Shown here: positions 1 to 11,080 of the stretch, piece by piece
Numbering within the stretch: the first letter of the stretch is position 1
How the letters are laid out: every line of letters starts with the position of its first letter
Source: Sapria himalayana
Lineage: Eukaryota > Streptophyta > Magnoliopsida > Malpighiales > Rafflesiaceae
Length of the DNA: 64,000 nt
Assembly: GCA_029783825.1 (NCBI GenBank)
Contig: JAREIK010000803.1
Span: 1-64,000 of the forward strand
Reading direction: 5' to 3'
Notes under the pieces: generated by a model
The model's input: the letters and a program-made list of their open reading frames with translations, nothing else
The model's database searches: none
Told to the model about the DNA's origin: nothing
Translations under genes and position numbers: made by a program

Positions 1-1575
1 TTTTGTCAATATTTTATAAACTACATTACATAAGCTAATTGTCTAAAATCCTCTTTTATTTCTCAGAGATACCTTTTTAGGATAAGCACAATAAAAAGAA
101 TTCACTCATGCTTTTGGAATATCCGCACCTGCAAAAAGGCTTGAAATAGCCATTACAAGATCATTTTTATAATATGCCAGCATAACTAAAAAAAATAGTT
201 ATTCCAGCATTCGAGGCCTGCCGCACTATCTTTATCTAACTAAACACAGCTTCTCTAACCTCTTCCTCCCCAGGAATCCTCTCCATTCTTTGATTATGTT
301 CATTTGTGATAGTAGTTTTAAATTCTTTCAATAATGAATTTCCTTCATGTCTAGTTGCCCACATAAATGACTCTTAAAAAGTCCTCAAAAAGGTTGCTAT
401 TTTTTTATCGCTTTCTACCATGTACCTTCCTTATTCTTAATACCCTTAATCTTATTTCTCTGTGTTTTAACTTTACACATATTGTGAAAAAATTTTGTAT
501 TTGATCCCGTCCTTCAGTCATTTTATTTTTGCCCGCTGTTACCATAAAAATTTCTCCATGGCAATCTGAGCACAATTGTCCTTCACTTATTTAAGTCTGG
601 ACTCCTCACTCAGATTACTCTCAAATTTTAATTCCAGCTTCTACTACTTCTTCTACTTGATAATCCTTGAATTTAGATTTCTAAAATTTATTTGTTCCAT
701 AATTGCAAATAGTTTTTTAATCTACGTAACTTGAACTATAGTACCTGCCATTGGTTTTCCATATGTGGTTCTTTCCATAATTCCTTCACTACCATTTCAA
801 ATTCTTTGTGCTTTGCTACATATTCTGAAATTAAAGCTCCCTGCCATCTGATGATTTTAAGAATAGAGAGTAGCAATGGACTGTGATCCGAGCATGTTCT
901 GTTTAAATGCCTTATCCCTGTAACCCTTGCTCAGAAACCACTTAGCATTACACATAACCCCGTTGCCTGGCCAGATTGCTCCTCTTTTATGCCAGTTGTT
1001 ACACCAGTGAATCGAGATCCTGTAAAATCCACTCCCATCATGTTTGTCTCTGGATATTATATCATAAATTGGTCCATGGCCATAATATCAGGAGTTTTAC
1101 CCCCTTTCTTTTCATGTGCCATTTCTTATTATGTTGAAATCTTCTCCATGATCTAGGAGTATCCTTGATAGCTATATCTCCATTCCTTCTATAACTCTAA
1201 TCTATCTTTCTTTAGCATTGTTTGCATATACCACATGTATTATTCCTTCTGCGTCTTTATAAATTTAAAATTAACTACATGTCAATATCTTTAAGATTAT
1301 AATATCTAGTTTATTGCTTCACATGATCAAAGCTACTATTTAGATTAGCATATGCATTATAAAACCTAAAATCTTACTATGTTTATCCAACTGGTCCTTA
1401 TCTATCATGTTTCTCATAATAACTAAGTTGATTTTATGTATTTTTATTAACTTTTTTGGCCTATTAATCGAGGGGTTATTGCCACACCCCTTATATTCAG
1501 TATAGGCACCTATCCATAAAATCCAGATTTAGCTTGAGCTTCATAGTAATTTCAGCTCGTGTCTTATTTAAATGT
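1..1575 (-). pseudogene. LINE A1 ORF2: AP endonuclease and first part of reverse transcriptase (broken)
   Basis: ORF2 of L1-type LINEs nicks target DNA with an APE-like endonuclease and copies its RNA there with a reverse transcriptase. Seen, on the minus strand: an endonuclease N-terminus related to YWNIRGVGN near 1,500; a FTWCNN-like segment near 1,000; the catalytic C-S-D-H-S-P segment near 885; then, from about 230 down to 1, the RT entry region (DSAAG, a P-K-S segment, ISLCNVVYKILT). These pieces are in different frames with many stops, so no protein can be made. The palm domain with the YADD box is beyond the window edge. The nearest comparison in the window is copy A2, which matches in the same order. 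Confidence 0.85.
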
Positions 1576-1639
1576 TTCATCCTATTTTTTGACTGTTTTT
1601 CCGCAGATGAGGAGTAATTTGCATTAACTCTCTATATTT

Positions 1640-2935
1640 AGTTGCGGTCAAGTTGCTTTGCCATTTTATTAAGGCTTCCATAGCTTGATCCCTAGTGAGC
1701 TCTCCCAATCTCCTCATAGACTCTAAATCAACCTTCAACCTTTTCTGTATCCCCCATCTTCTCTACTCCATCCCTACCTAATGAGGGACAGCTGAATATG
1801 TCTAAGTCTACTTCTAGAAAAATCCATAAGATCCTCATCCATCCAACTATATTCCTCCCCCTTCTCTCTCAAAACCCTCCTAGACATTAATTTTTATCCC
1901 TTTCTCTTCCCTTTCACCTCCATCCAGCCTTCACCCTTATCAACTTCTGCCATTCCTCCCTGCTCTTTGTGACCATATTGGCATACTCCTCCACTCTTTA
2001 GGGTTACCACGCCTTCTTCTACTGGCCTTAGCCCTCCTATGTTACTGCCCATTCCTTCCTCCTTCCAGACCTCCATATATGGACCTTCTAGAAGATCTAG
2101 AAGATCTAGAAGACCCACTGCCCTTGCCTCCTTCCCCCTCTACTTGCCTTCAGCAATGCATAAAACTACCTCTAATAAAATTTCCCTATCTCATTCCGCC
2201 CCTCTTGCCTCCTAATCAATAACTTTTTTTTCTTACCCATCCTCTACCTACCTGCCCCTCTTTCTGCATTTCTTCTCTAGCCAAGCTTGCACTCCCCCTG
2301 GCATGCCCTAGCCTTTTACATACACTACAATAGGATGGTAGGTTTTTAGCATGACAGGTTGCAATAAACCTAGACTCTGATATACCTGCCCACTACCTAT
2401 CAAATTCATGTAGGCTAATGTGTAAGCAAGTTACACTCAACACATACCAAAGCCTTACTCAGCCTTGTCATGTTTACGGGTCGCCTTATCTCGGATCATA
2501 GGAAAACCCAAGCATGAAGCAATACAGTGAAGAAAATGCATAGTATACATAAATATTGGAAGGTTTGGGAGAGAAAACCATACCGGGGCTATCGAGGCCT
2601 CCTCATGTGGACTATAGTTTTTTGTCCATTTCAATATTCGCATAGGGTAGCCATTAACATTCCATTGCCCCCATAACCAATACGGTGATAATCCTCCTCC
2701 ATCATGCACTATAAATATGTGTTTAGCATGGAAATCGGCAAACTTAACCGTTCCTTTGAGCTTAAATGAATTAATGAAGGTGTATCACATTTTAGAGAGG
2801 TCTGCCATGGAAGAACTTCATATCAACATGAACATGAAGACCTCTACAAGCTTTGTAACTATTCGGATGGAACATAATCGTGGGACTTTCATCTTTGTTC
2901 CAAAATATTCAAGGAGATAGTAGGAGTTCTTTAAA
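1640..2935 (-). pseudogene. LINE A1 ORF1: DUF4283 RNA-binding protein with zinc knuckle (broken)
   Basis: ORF1 of plant L1 LINEs encodes an RNA-binding, gag-like protein that coats the element RNA. Seen: the minus-strand reading at 2,709-2,455 contains WNVNGYPMRILKWT and a downstream PVWFSLPNLPI segment, the signature of the plant DUF4283 domain. Further along, 2,354-2,281 reads NLPSYCSVCKRLGHARG, a CCHC-type zinc knuckle whose last cysteine is lost. The C-terminal part (2,118-1,894) is charged and low-complexity, with a short repeated LLDLLDLLE. Frameshifts separate the pieces. The start cannot be fixed; 2,935 is where similarity to the A2 ORF1 begins to fade into the leader. Confidence 0.85.
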
Positions 2936-3155
2936 ATTGAGGCAAAAGACTTCTTTATTGATAAGAGGTCTCTTTACTCCATTTTGAGTTGCAACAGCTT
3001 GGATTTAATAGGAAGGATATTTTTCTTTCTAGAAATTGAATTTTTCTCCCTTAGAATTGAGAACATTATTGAAAAAAAATGAGATGAGTTTCTCTCTCTA
3101 GAAGTTGAGAGCATTTTCTCTGATAGAAAGATAAGTTTTTAAATTCTGTTCATTA
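2936..3155 (-). promoter_or_regulatory. LINE A1 5' leader with short pyrimidine/purine repeats
   Basis: L1-type LINEs carry an internal promoter in the 5' untranslated region. Seen: three related segments of about 25-30 bases around CTAGAAATTGAA, TTAGAATTGAGAACATT and CTAGAAGTTGAGAGCATT (about 3,030-3,120), each next to a TTTCTCTC tract. The A2 leader (47,110-47,250) has the same kind of TTTCTCTC and TTGAGAGAG blocks. Promoter activity is inferred from position only. Confidence 0.45.
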
Positions 3156-6100
3156 TTATTATTATTCGTTATTTTTTTTATTCTTCTAATTGTTCTCATA
3201 TTATTTATTCTTATTATTATAATTATTCTACTTTTCGTATAAAATTTTTATTCTTTTGTTCTTTTTAATCTTTTATTCTTCATATTTTTTTATCCTTCTA
3301 ATTCTTCTTATTATACTTAGTTTTTTTATTTTATTCCTCGATTTCTACTTCTTCTATTCTTCTTATTTCTTATTATTCTTATTATTCTTATTATTCTTAT
3401 TCTTCTTATATTTTTTATTCTTATTATACTTAATCTTTTTATGTTCTAATTCTTCTTATTCTTCTTAATCTTTGTATCTTCTTATATACTTATTCTTCTT
3501 ATTATTCTTATTATTCTTATTCTTATTATTCTTATTATTCAACTATCTTTCACATCTATTTTTCTTACTATTCTTATTCTTCTTACTCTTCTTATTTCTT
3601 ACTATTCTTATTCTTCTTATTCTTCTTTTTTTTATTCTTGTTATTCTTCTTTTTCTTCTTATTCTTCTAATTCTTTTAATTCTTCTTATCATACTATTTT
3701 TTTTATATTTCTTATTATTCTTATTATTCTATTCTTCTTATTCTTCTTATTCATCTTACTTCTTACTCTTCTTTTATTCTTACTCTTATTATCTTTACTC
3801 ATATTATTCTTATTCTTTTAATTCTTCTGATTTTTCTATTTATGATTATTCTTCTAATTATTCTTATTCATTTTTTTTTCTTCTTCTTCATATTATCATA
3901 TAATTCTTATTCTTCGTATTTTTTTTTATTTTTCTAATTCTTTTAATTATTTTTATTCTTCTTATTCTTCTTATTCTTCTTATTCTTCTTATTCTTCTTA
4001 TTCTTCTTATTCTTCTTATTCTTCTTATTCTTCTTATTCTTCTTATTCATCCTTTTAAATCATTCTATTTTATTCTTTTTATTCTTATTATTCTCCTTAA
4101 AATTTTAATTCTTATTATTCTCTTTAATATTCTTATTCTCATATTTTACGTATTCTATTATTCTTATAGTTCTTTTAATGTTCTTATTTTTAAAATTTTT
4201 CTTAATTTTTTATTCTTCTTATTCTCCTTATTGTGTTTATTCTTCTTTTTCTACTTATTCATCTTATCTTATTACTCTTCTTATTCTCCTTAATTTCTTG
4301 TTCTTCTTACTCTTATTAATCTTCTTACTATTCCTATTCTTCTTATTCTTTATTCTTCTTATTCTTGTTATTCTTCTTATTTTTTTTATCTTTTTATTCT
4401 TCTTATTCTTTTTATTCTTTTATTCTTCTTATTCATCTTTTTCTTCTTATTATTCTTATTATTCTTATTCTTCATATTAATCATATTCTACTTTTTATTT
4501 TATTCTTTTAATTCTTATAATTCTCCTTAAACTTTTTATTCTAAATATTCTTTTTATATTATTCTTATTATTCTTATTATTCTTCTTATTCTTCTTCTTC
4601 TTGTTCTTCTTTATTTTCTTATTCTTCTTTTTATTCTATTTCTTCTTATTATATTTATTCTTCTTATTTTTATAATTATTCTTATTCTTTTATTCATTTT
4701 AATCTTCTTATTATTCTTAATCTTGTTATTCATGTATTCTTATTATTGTTTTTATTCTTCATATTCCATTATTCTTCTTATTCTTCTTATTATTGTTATC
4801 TTCTATTCTTCATTTTCTTATTATTCATTATAATCTTCTTATTTTTCTTATTATTCTTATTTTATATATTCTTCTTAATCTTCTAATACTTCTTATTCTA
4901 CTTATTCTTCTTCTTCTCTTTTCACCTATTCTATTTTTCTTCTTATTCTACTTATTCTTATTATTATTTTATTCTACTTAGTCTTCTTATACATATTATT
5001 TTCTTATTATTCTTATTATTCTTATTCTTCTTATTTATATCATTATTTTATTCTTCATATTTACTTATTTTTCTTTTTCTTCTTATTCGTCTTATTATTC
5101 GTATTGTTTTCAATCTTATTATTTTTTATTCTACCATTTCTACTTATTTTTCTTATTATTCTACTTTTTCTTCTTATTCTACTTTTCTTATTATTCTTTT
5201 ATTCTACTTAGTCTTCTTATACTTATTATTCTTCTTATTCTCTTATTCTTCTTTTCTTCTTATTCTTCTATTATTCTTATTATTCTTATTCTTCATATTT
5301 TTTTATTCTTTTTAATCTTCGAATTCATTTAATTCTTTTTATTCTTCTTATTAATTTTTTCTTCTTATTCAACTTATTCTTCTTATTATTCTTATTTTAC
5401 TTATTCTTCTTATTCATCATTTTCTTCTTATTATTCTTATTATTCATATTGTTCTTATTAATCTTTTTCTACTTTTTTATTTTATTTTTTTTATATTATT
5501 ATTCTCCTTAATCTTCTATTATACATATTCTTTTATATTCTTCTTATTCTTTTTATTTTTATTCTTATTCTTCTTTATTTTCTTATTCTTCTTTTATTCT
5601 ATTCTTCTTATTATACTTATTTTTCTTATTCTTATAACTATTCTTATTCTTTTTTAATCTTTTTATTTTTTTTAATCTTATGATTATTCTTATTCTTATT
5701 ATCCTCTTATTTTTCTTATTCTACATATTTTTATTATTTTTTTTATTCTTCTTACTCTTTTATTCTTGTTATTCTTCTTATTGTATTTATTTTTCATATT
5801 CCTTTTATTCTTCTTATTCATCTTATTCTTCTTATTATTCTTATTCTTCATAATCTTCTTATTCTTCTTAATCTTTTTTATTTTTTTTACTTCTTATTCT
5901 TTTTATTCTTCTTATTCTACTTATTCTTCTTATTTTCTATTTAATCTTTTTTTATTCTTTTTAATCTTCTAATACTTCTTATTCTTCTTATTATTTTTAT
6001 TTTTTTATTCTTCTTATTCTTCTTATTATTCTTATCTTCTCTTTTTTTTATTCTTCATATTCTACGTATTTTATTTTTCTTCTTATTCATCTTTTTCTTC

Positions 6101-6275
6101 GTATTGTTTTCAAGCTTATTATTTTTCTTATTCTACCTTTCTAATTATTCTTCTTATTCGTCTTATTATTCTTACTCTTCATATTCTTTTTATTTTCTTA
6201 TTCTTCTTATTATTTTTATTCTTCTTATTCTACTTATTCTTATTATTATTATTTTTCTTCTTTTTCTTATGTATC

Positions 6276-6307
<32 letters not shown>

Positions 6308-8880
6308 ATACTTATTCTATGAATTATTCTTATTCATCTTATTCTACTTATCATTCATTTTCTTCTTATCCTTCAAATTATTTTATCCTTCTTATTTATC
6401 TTATCTTCTTTTCCTTCTTATCGTTCTTTTTCATCTTATCTTTCTAATTCTTCTTAATCTTCTTATTTCTTTTCCTTTATTCAAATACATCTTATTTTTC
6501 TTAATCTTCTTATTCTTCTTAATCTTTTTATTTTTCTTATTCAACTTATTATTTTTATTTTTCATTTTCTTCTTATTCTTCTCATTCTTCTTATTCATAT
6601 TATTTTTTTTACACTTCTTATTCTTCTCACTCTACTTGTTTTTCTTATTCTACTTATTCATTTTATTCTTCTAATCCTTCTTATTCTTTTTATAAATTTA
6701 ATCTTCTTATTCTTTTCATTATTCATATTATTCTTATATTTATTTTTCTTCTTATTATTCTTATTCAATTTATTTTAAAATTCTTCTTCTTATTCTTTTT
6801 ATACCTTTTATTTTTTTATTCTTCTTTTTCTTCTTATTATTCTAATTATTCTTTTTATTCTTCTTATTCTTTTAATTAATTTTTTCTTTTTATTGTTCTA
6901 ATTATTCTTATTCTTCTTATTCTTTTAATTCTTCTTATTCTTTTAATTCTTCTTATTCTATTAATTCTTCTTAATCTCTTATTTATCTTATTTTTTTTTA
7001 TTCTTTTTATTTTATTATTCTCCATTATCTTTTATTTCTTCATATTTTCCTTATTTTTCTTATTCTTTTTTTTTTGTTAATCTTCTTATTCTACTCATTC
7101 TTATTATATCTTATTCTTCTTTCTATTCTTATTATTCGTACTCTTATAATTTCTTATTATTCTTCTTATTCTTCTTATTCTTTTAATATTCTTATTTTTC
7201 TTATTCTTTTTTTTTCTTCTTATATCTTATTATTCTTTCTGTTCTTATTCTTCTTAATCTTCTTATTCTTCTTATTCTTCTTATTCTTCTTATTCTTCTT
7301 ATTCTTCCTATTTTTCTAATTCTTCTAATTAATATAATTCTTCTAAATCTTCTAATACTTCTTATTCTTCTAATTCTTCTTATTCTCCTTATTCGTCTTA
7401 TTCGTCAAATTCGTCTCTTTCTTCTTATTCTTCTTATTCTTCTTATTCTTCTTATTTATCTTATTCTTCTTATTCTTATTATTCTTCTTATTATTCTTAT
7501 TTTTTATCTTTGTATTCTTCTTATTCTTTTTATATTTTATATTCTTTATATTCTACCTTTTCTACTTATTCCTTTTATTCTTTTTTTTATTTTTCATATT
7601 CTTCTTATTCTTCTTATTCTTCTTATTTTTGATATTCTTTTTTTTATTTGTATTCTTCTTATTCTTCAAATTCGTTATATTTTTTTATTCATCTTATTCT
7701 TCTTACACTTTTTATTATTCTTAATATTCTTATTATTCTACTTATTCTTCTAATTCTTCTAATTCTTTTAATTCTTTTAATTCTTCTTATTCTTCGTATT
7801 CTTCTTATTGTTCTTATATTTCTTATTCTTTTATTTCTTTTATTCTTCTTATTCTTTTTATTTCTTTATTATTCTTTTTTATTTTTCTAATTCTTCTTAT
7901 TCATCCTATTTTTTTATTCTTTTTATTTTTTTATTCTTATTATCTCATTATTCTTCTTATTCTTCTTATTCTTCTTATTCTTCTTATTCTTCTTATTCTT
8001 CTTATTCTTCTTATTCGTCTTATTCTTCTTATTCTTCTTATTCTTCTTATTCTTCTTATTCTTTTATTCTTCTTATTCTTCTTATTCTTCTTATTCTTTT
8101 ATTCTTATTATTCTTATTATTCTTCTTATTCTTCTTATTCATCTTATTCATCTTATTCTTCTTATTCTTCATATTCTTCTAATTCTTCTAATTCTTCTAA
8201 TACTTCTTATTCTTCTAATACTTCTTATTTTTCGTATTTTTCTTATTTTTCTTATTCTTCTTATTCTTCTTATTTTTTTATTCTTCATATTCTTCATATA
8301 TTTATTATTCTTATATTCTTTTTATTCTTCTTATTCTACTTATTCCTTTTATTCTTCTTATTTTTCTTATTTTTCATAATCTTATTATTCTTCTGATTTT
8401 TATTATCTTTTTATTTTTATTCTTCTTATTCTTCAAATTCTTCATATTCATCTTATTCTTCTTACACTTCTTATTCTTTTATTATTCTTATTATTCTACT
8501 TATTCTTTTAATTCTTCTTATTTTTTTAATTCTTCTTATTCTTTTAATTCTTTTTATTCTTCTTATTCTTCGTATTCTTCATATTGTTCTTATATTTCTT
8601 ATCTTTTAATTTATATTTTTCTTATTCTTATTATTCTTTTTTTCTTCTTATTTTTCTTATTCTTCTTATTCTTCTTATTCTTCTTATTCTTCTTATTCAT
8701 CCTATTTTTTTAATTCTTTTTATTTTTTTATTCTTATTATTCTCATTAATCTTCTTATTCTTCATATTTTACTTATTCTTCTTATTCTTCTTAGTTTTCT
8801 TATTTTTCTTATTTTTCTTATTTTTCTTATTTTTCTTATTTTTCTTATTTTTCTTAATCTTTTTATTCTTTTTTTTAATA
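3156..8880 (-). repeat. Microsatellite array 1, (TTCTTATTC)n on plus strand; 3' tail of LINE A4
   Basis: About 5.7 kb of degenerate 9-bp repeat, TTCTTATTC on the plus strand (GAAGAATAA on the minus), with pure runs for example at 3,955-4,045 and 7,960-8,090 and local variants such as TTATTA, TTATTTTTC and TTCTAATTC. G is almost absent from the plus strand. The right edge (8,870-8,900) merges into the conserved 3' end of LINE A4, so the array lies where that LINE's A-rich tail should be; the left edge abuts the 5' end of LINE A1. The Leu/Ile/Phe/Ser/Tyr-rich or Lys/Asn-rich open frames inside it are products of the repeat and are not listed as genes. Confidence 0.95.
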
Positions 8881-9652
8881 AGTATATTATTAAAATTCGC
8901 CCTCTCTTTTGGCGGAGGAATACCATTTTTATAACCTACTTACTTGCTACCCTAAGCCCTTTACACCCTTCTAACCACCTATATACTTCTACCAATTATC
9001 CATGTATACTACTTGTTATTATGACTCACATAATCATTAATTTTATAGATTAATAACCGTATATACTTCTTGATATTTATATACATGTATTTTTAATCTT
9101 TAGCTTCTGAGTGTATCATTAGCTTTCCTTCCTCTCTTTCGTAAGCCTCTTTTGCTACTCCCCTAAGCCATTTTTGTTATCTCCCGAATATCTTATTTTG
9201 CTGCCTCCCAATATTACTTTTACAGTCGCCCAATAGCCTTTTTTGGTGTCTCACAAGTACCTCTTTTGCTGCCTTTCGATAGCTTTCCTTCCTCTCTCCT
9301 CTTAGCCGCTTTTACTGCATTTCCTTAGCCTCTTTTGTCCCTCCCTATTGCCTCTTTCATAGCTTCTATTCTGTATACCAAAAAAAGCATCATATCCGCA
9401 CAACTAAAATACCATTTTTCTGTCTTGCCTTTACCCTTTTAAAATATATATATCCAAATACAGTTGCATTTTTAATCCTTCATGCATTGTTATTTTCTAC
9501 TTCCTGCTATTCAATTTCAATGTTTCCATCCTTGTATATGCGTTGGCTTCCTCCAATTTTGTTATGAGCTGGTTCTTCAGCACCCACCTCTTACTTTGCC
9601 ATGCGACTATACTTAGACTCCAAACACACGAAAATAACACAGACTCCGCCTT
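8881..9652 (-). mobile_element. LINE copy A4, 5'-truncated 3' UTR fragment
   Basis: About 0.77 kb of non-repeat DNA between two arrays. Seen: its low-coordinate end carries the 3'-terminal box shared by five copies in this window (here near 8,897-8,935; on the minus strand GGTATTCCTCCGCC, then AAAAGAGAGGG), followed by the purine-rich tail. Beyond the box the sequence is diverged 3' UTR with a 23-bp minisatellite. No coding sequence is recognisable. The high-coordinate end stops abruptly against array 2, as expected of the 5' truncation common in LINE insertions. Confidence 0.75.
9145..9365 (-). repeat. Minisatellite of about 23 bp in LINE A4 3' UTR
   Basis: Roughly ten imperfect units of 21-24 bases of the form TAAGCCTCTTTTGCTACTCC (plus strand), for example starting near 9,152, 9,174, 9,197 and 9,220. 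The units are diverged, so the array is old. It is not seen in the other LINE copies. Confidence 0.7.
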
Positions 9653-10004
9653 AATCTTTTTATTCTTCTTATTCTTCTTATTCTTATTATTCTTTTGTAT
9701 TCTTTTTATTTTTTTATTCTTTATTTACTTCTTATTCTTCTTCATATTCTTCTTTCTCTTATTATTCTTCTTATTTTTCTTATTATTCGTATTCTCCTTA
9801 ATCTCTTTAATATGTTTATTCTACATATTATTATTATTATTAGTATAATTATTATTATTCTCTGTATTCTTCTTATTCTTCTTATTCTTATTATTATTCT
9901 TATTCTTCATATTCTTATTATATTTTTAGTCTTCTTAATATTCTTATTTTTCTTATTATTATTATTCTATTCTTATTCTTTATTCTTTTTTTTTTTTTTT
10001 TTTT
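9653..10004 (-). repeat. Microsatellite array 2; 3' tail of LINE A5
   Basis: About 350 bp of the TTCTTATTC family with many ATT/TTATTA variants, ending in a T-rich run (9,985-10,004) just before the A5 3' box. This is the shortest of the five arrays and probably the youngest or most contracted. Confidence 0.9.
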
Positions 10005-11080
10005 AAAAGTTGTTTATTAATTATAACCCACTCTTTTAGCGGAGGAATACCATTGGTACAAACTAACAACTATCCTTCTCCCCTTTACACCCCTTTCTAG
10101 CCTTTAGTAATAACTATTTAATAAACAAAGAAATAACTATAAGGACTTTCTCTAAATAACACAATTTGGTATGATGAAAGCTCTGTTAGGCCTTCCATTT
10201 TCTATTAGCTTTCTCGCCTCGCTTCAAATGAGTCTGAATATCTTTTTGCTCAACCCATGTAAGATATCCCCTTTTCCCTTTGTTAAGCTTTCAACTTTCC
10301 CAAATGTCCTCTACCACTTTCAAGGTATTCTTCTTTGAACTATCTTGTCGTCCCTGGCCACTTTACCTAATTGCTTTTGCCTTCATTTTACCGGATGCCA
10401 CTTGCAAACTAATTAGTGCATCATACCTGTATGCCAGCCCTTAACCCCCAATTTCCCTTAAAATTTCAACATATTTACTAACAAAAAATATAAGCCTCCT
10501 TGTTAGATCTTTCTGCTACTCCTACTGTTCCCCATTACTGTTTTTATTCTTCCATCATCTTGATCTATCCGCCATTCTACCTCTATCTGGAGCCTTGATG
10601 GTCTTGTTGAGAATATAAACCATAAACAACCCCTAACAAGTGGCCTTCTGACTCTACTAATTTAAAACCAGCCAAACATGGCCCCTTCAAAGTTACACAT
10701 TAAGACTTAAATGATACAAACCACTATAACATTCAGTTAATATACACAATCAATGCAGTACTACTTTCATAGAATAGGCTAATGCAGAACACTCAATTCT
10801 ACATTTCCTGCTACTTTGCTTCCTATGCAGTTCCTGCATCTCTTCACTAATACACTGATAGCACCCAATTCAACACATGCACTCACCAAAAACACCAAGA
10901 AACCTACATACCCCATTCCCAAACCCCCACCTTTCATGCAAAAAGAAAAATAGAAGAATAAAATTAATGCAGATAAGCTCAAGGACCCCCTAGAGCAGAA
11001 TAACCAGGTTTTGACCCATACACTCAATTCTATCTAGTCTAGTTAATCATTTTAAGAATAAGATTTTTCTGCACAGAAAA
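10005..11080 (-). mobile_element. LINE copy A5, 5'-truncated 3' UTR fragment
   Basis: The conserved 3' box lies at about 10,021-10,070 (minus strand: GGTATTCCTCCGCTAAAAGA), followed by its tail (array 2). The rest, about 1 kb, is non-coding and not obviously alike to the other 3' UTRs by eye. The high-coordinate end stops at array 3. A short minus-strand open frame at 11,027-10,779 has no recognisable product. Confidence 0.7.

Larger units (their letters stand above)
1..3155 (-). mobile_element. LINE copy A1 (L1-like non-LTR retrotransposon), 5' half
   Basis: Seen: on the minus strand, a 5' leader (3,155-2,936) is followed by ORF1 (DUF4283 and a zinc knuckle), an endonuclease and the start of a reverse transcriptase; the window begins inside the RT. 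The order is that of plant L1-type LINEs. The 5' end joins directly to the TTCTTATTC array at about 3,156. Stops and frameshifts are frequent, so the copy is dead. It is the only LINE here apart from A2 that keeps its 5' region. The 3' part lies outside the window. Confidence 0.9.

Noticed and set aside
3156..8880. CRISPR-like regular repetition
   Set aside because: The period is 9 bp with no spacers of unique sequence; this is a eukaryotic microsatellite.
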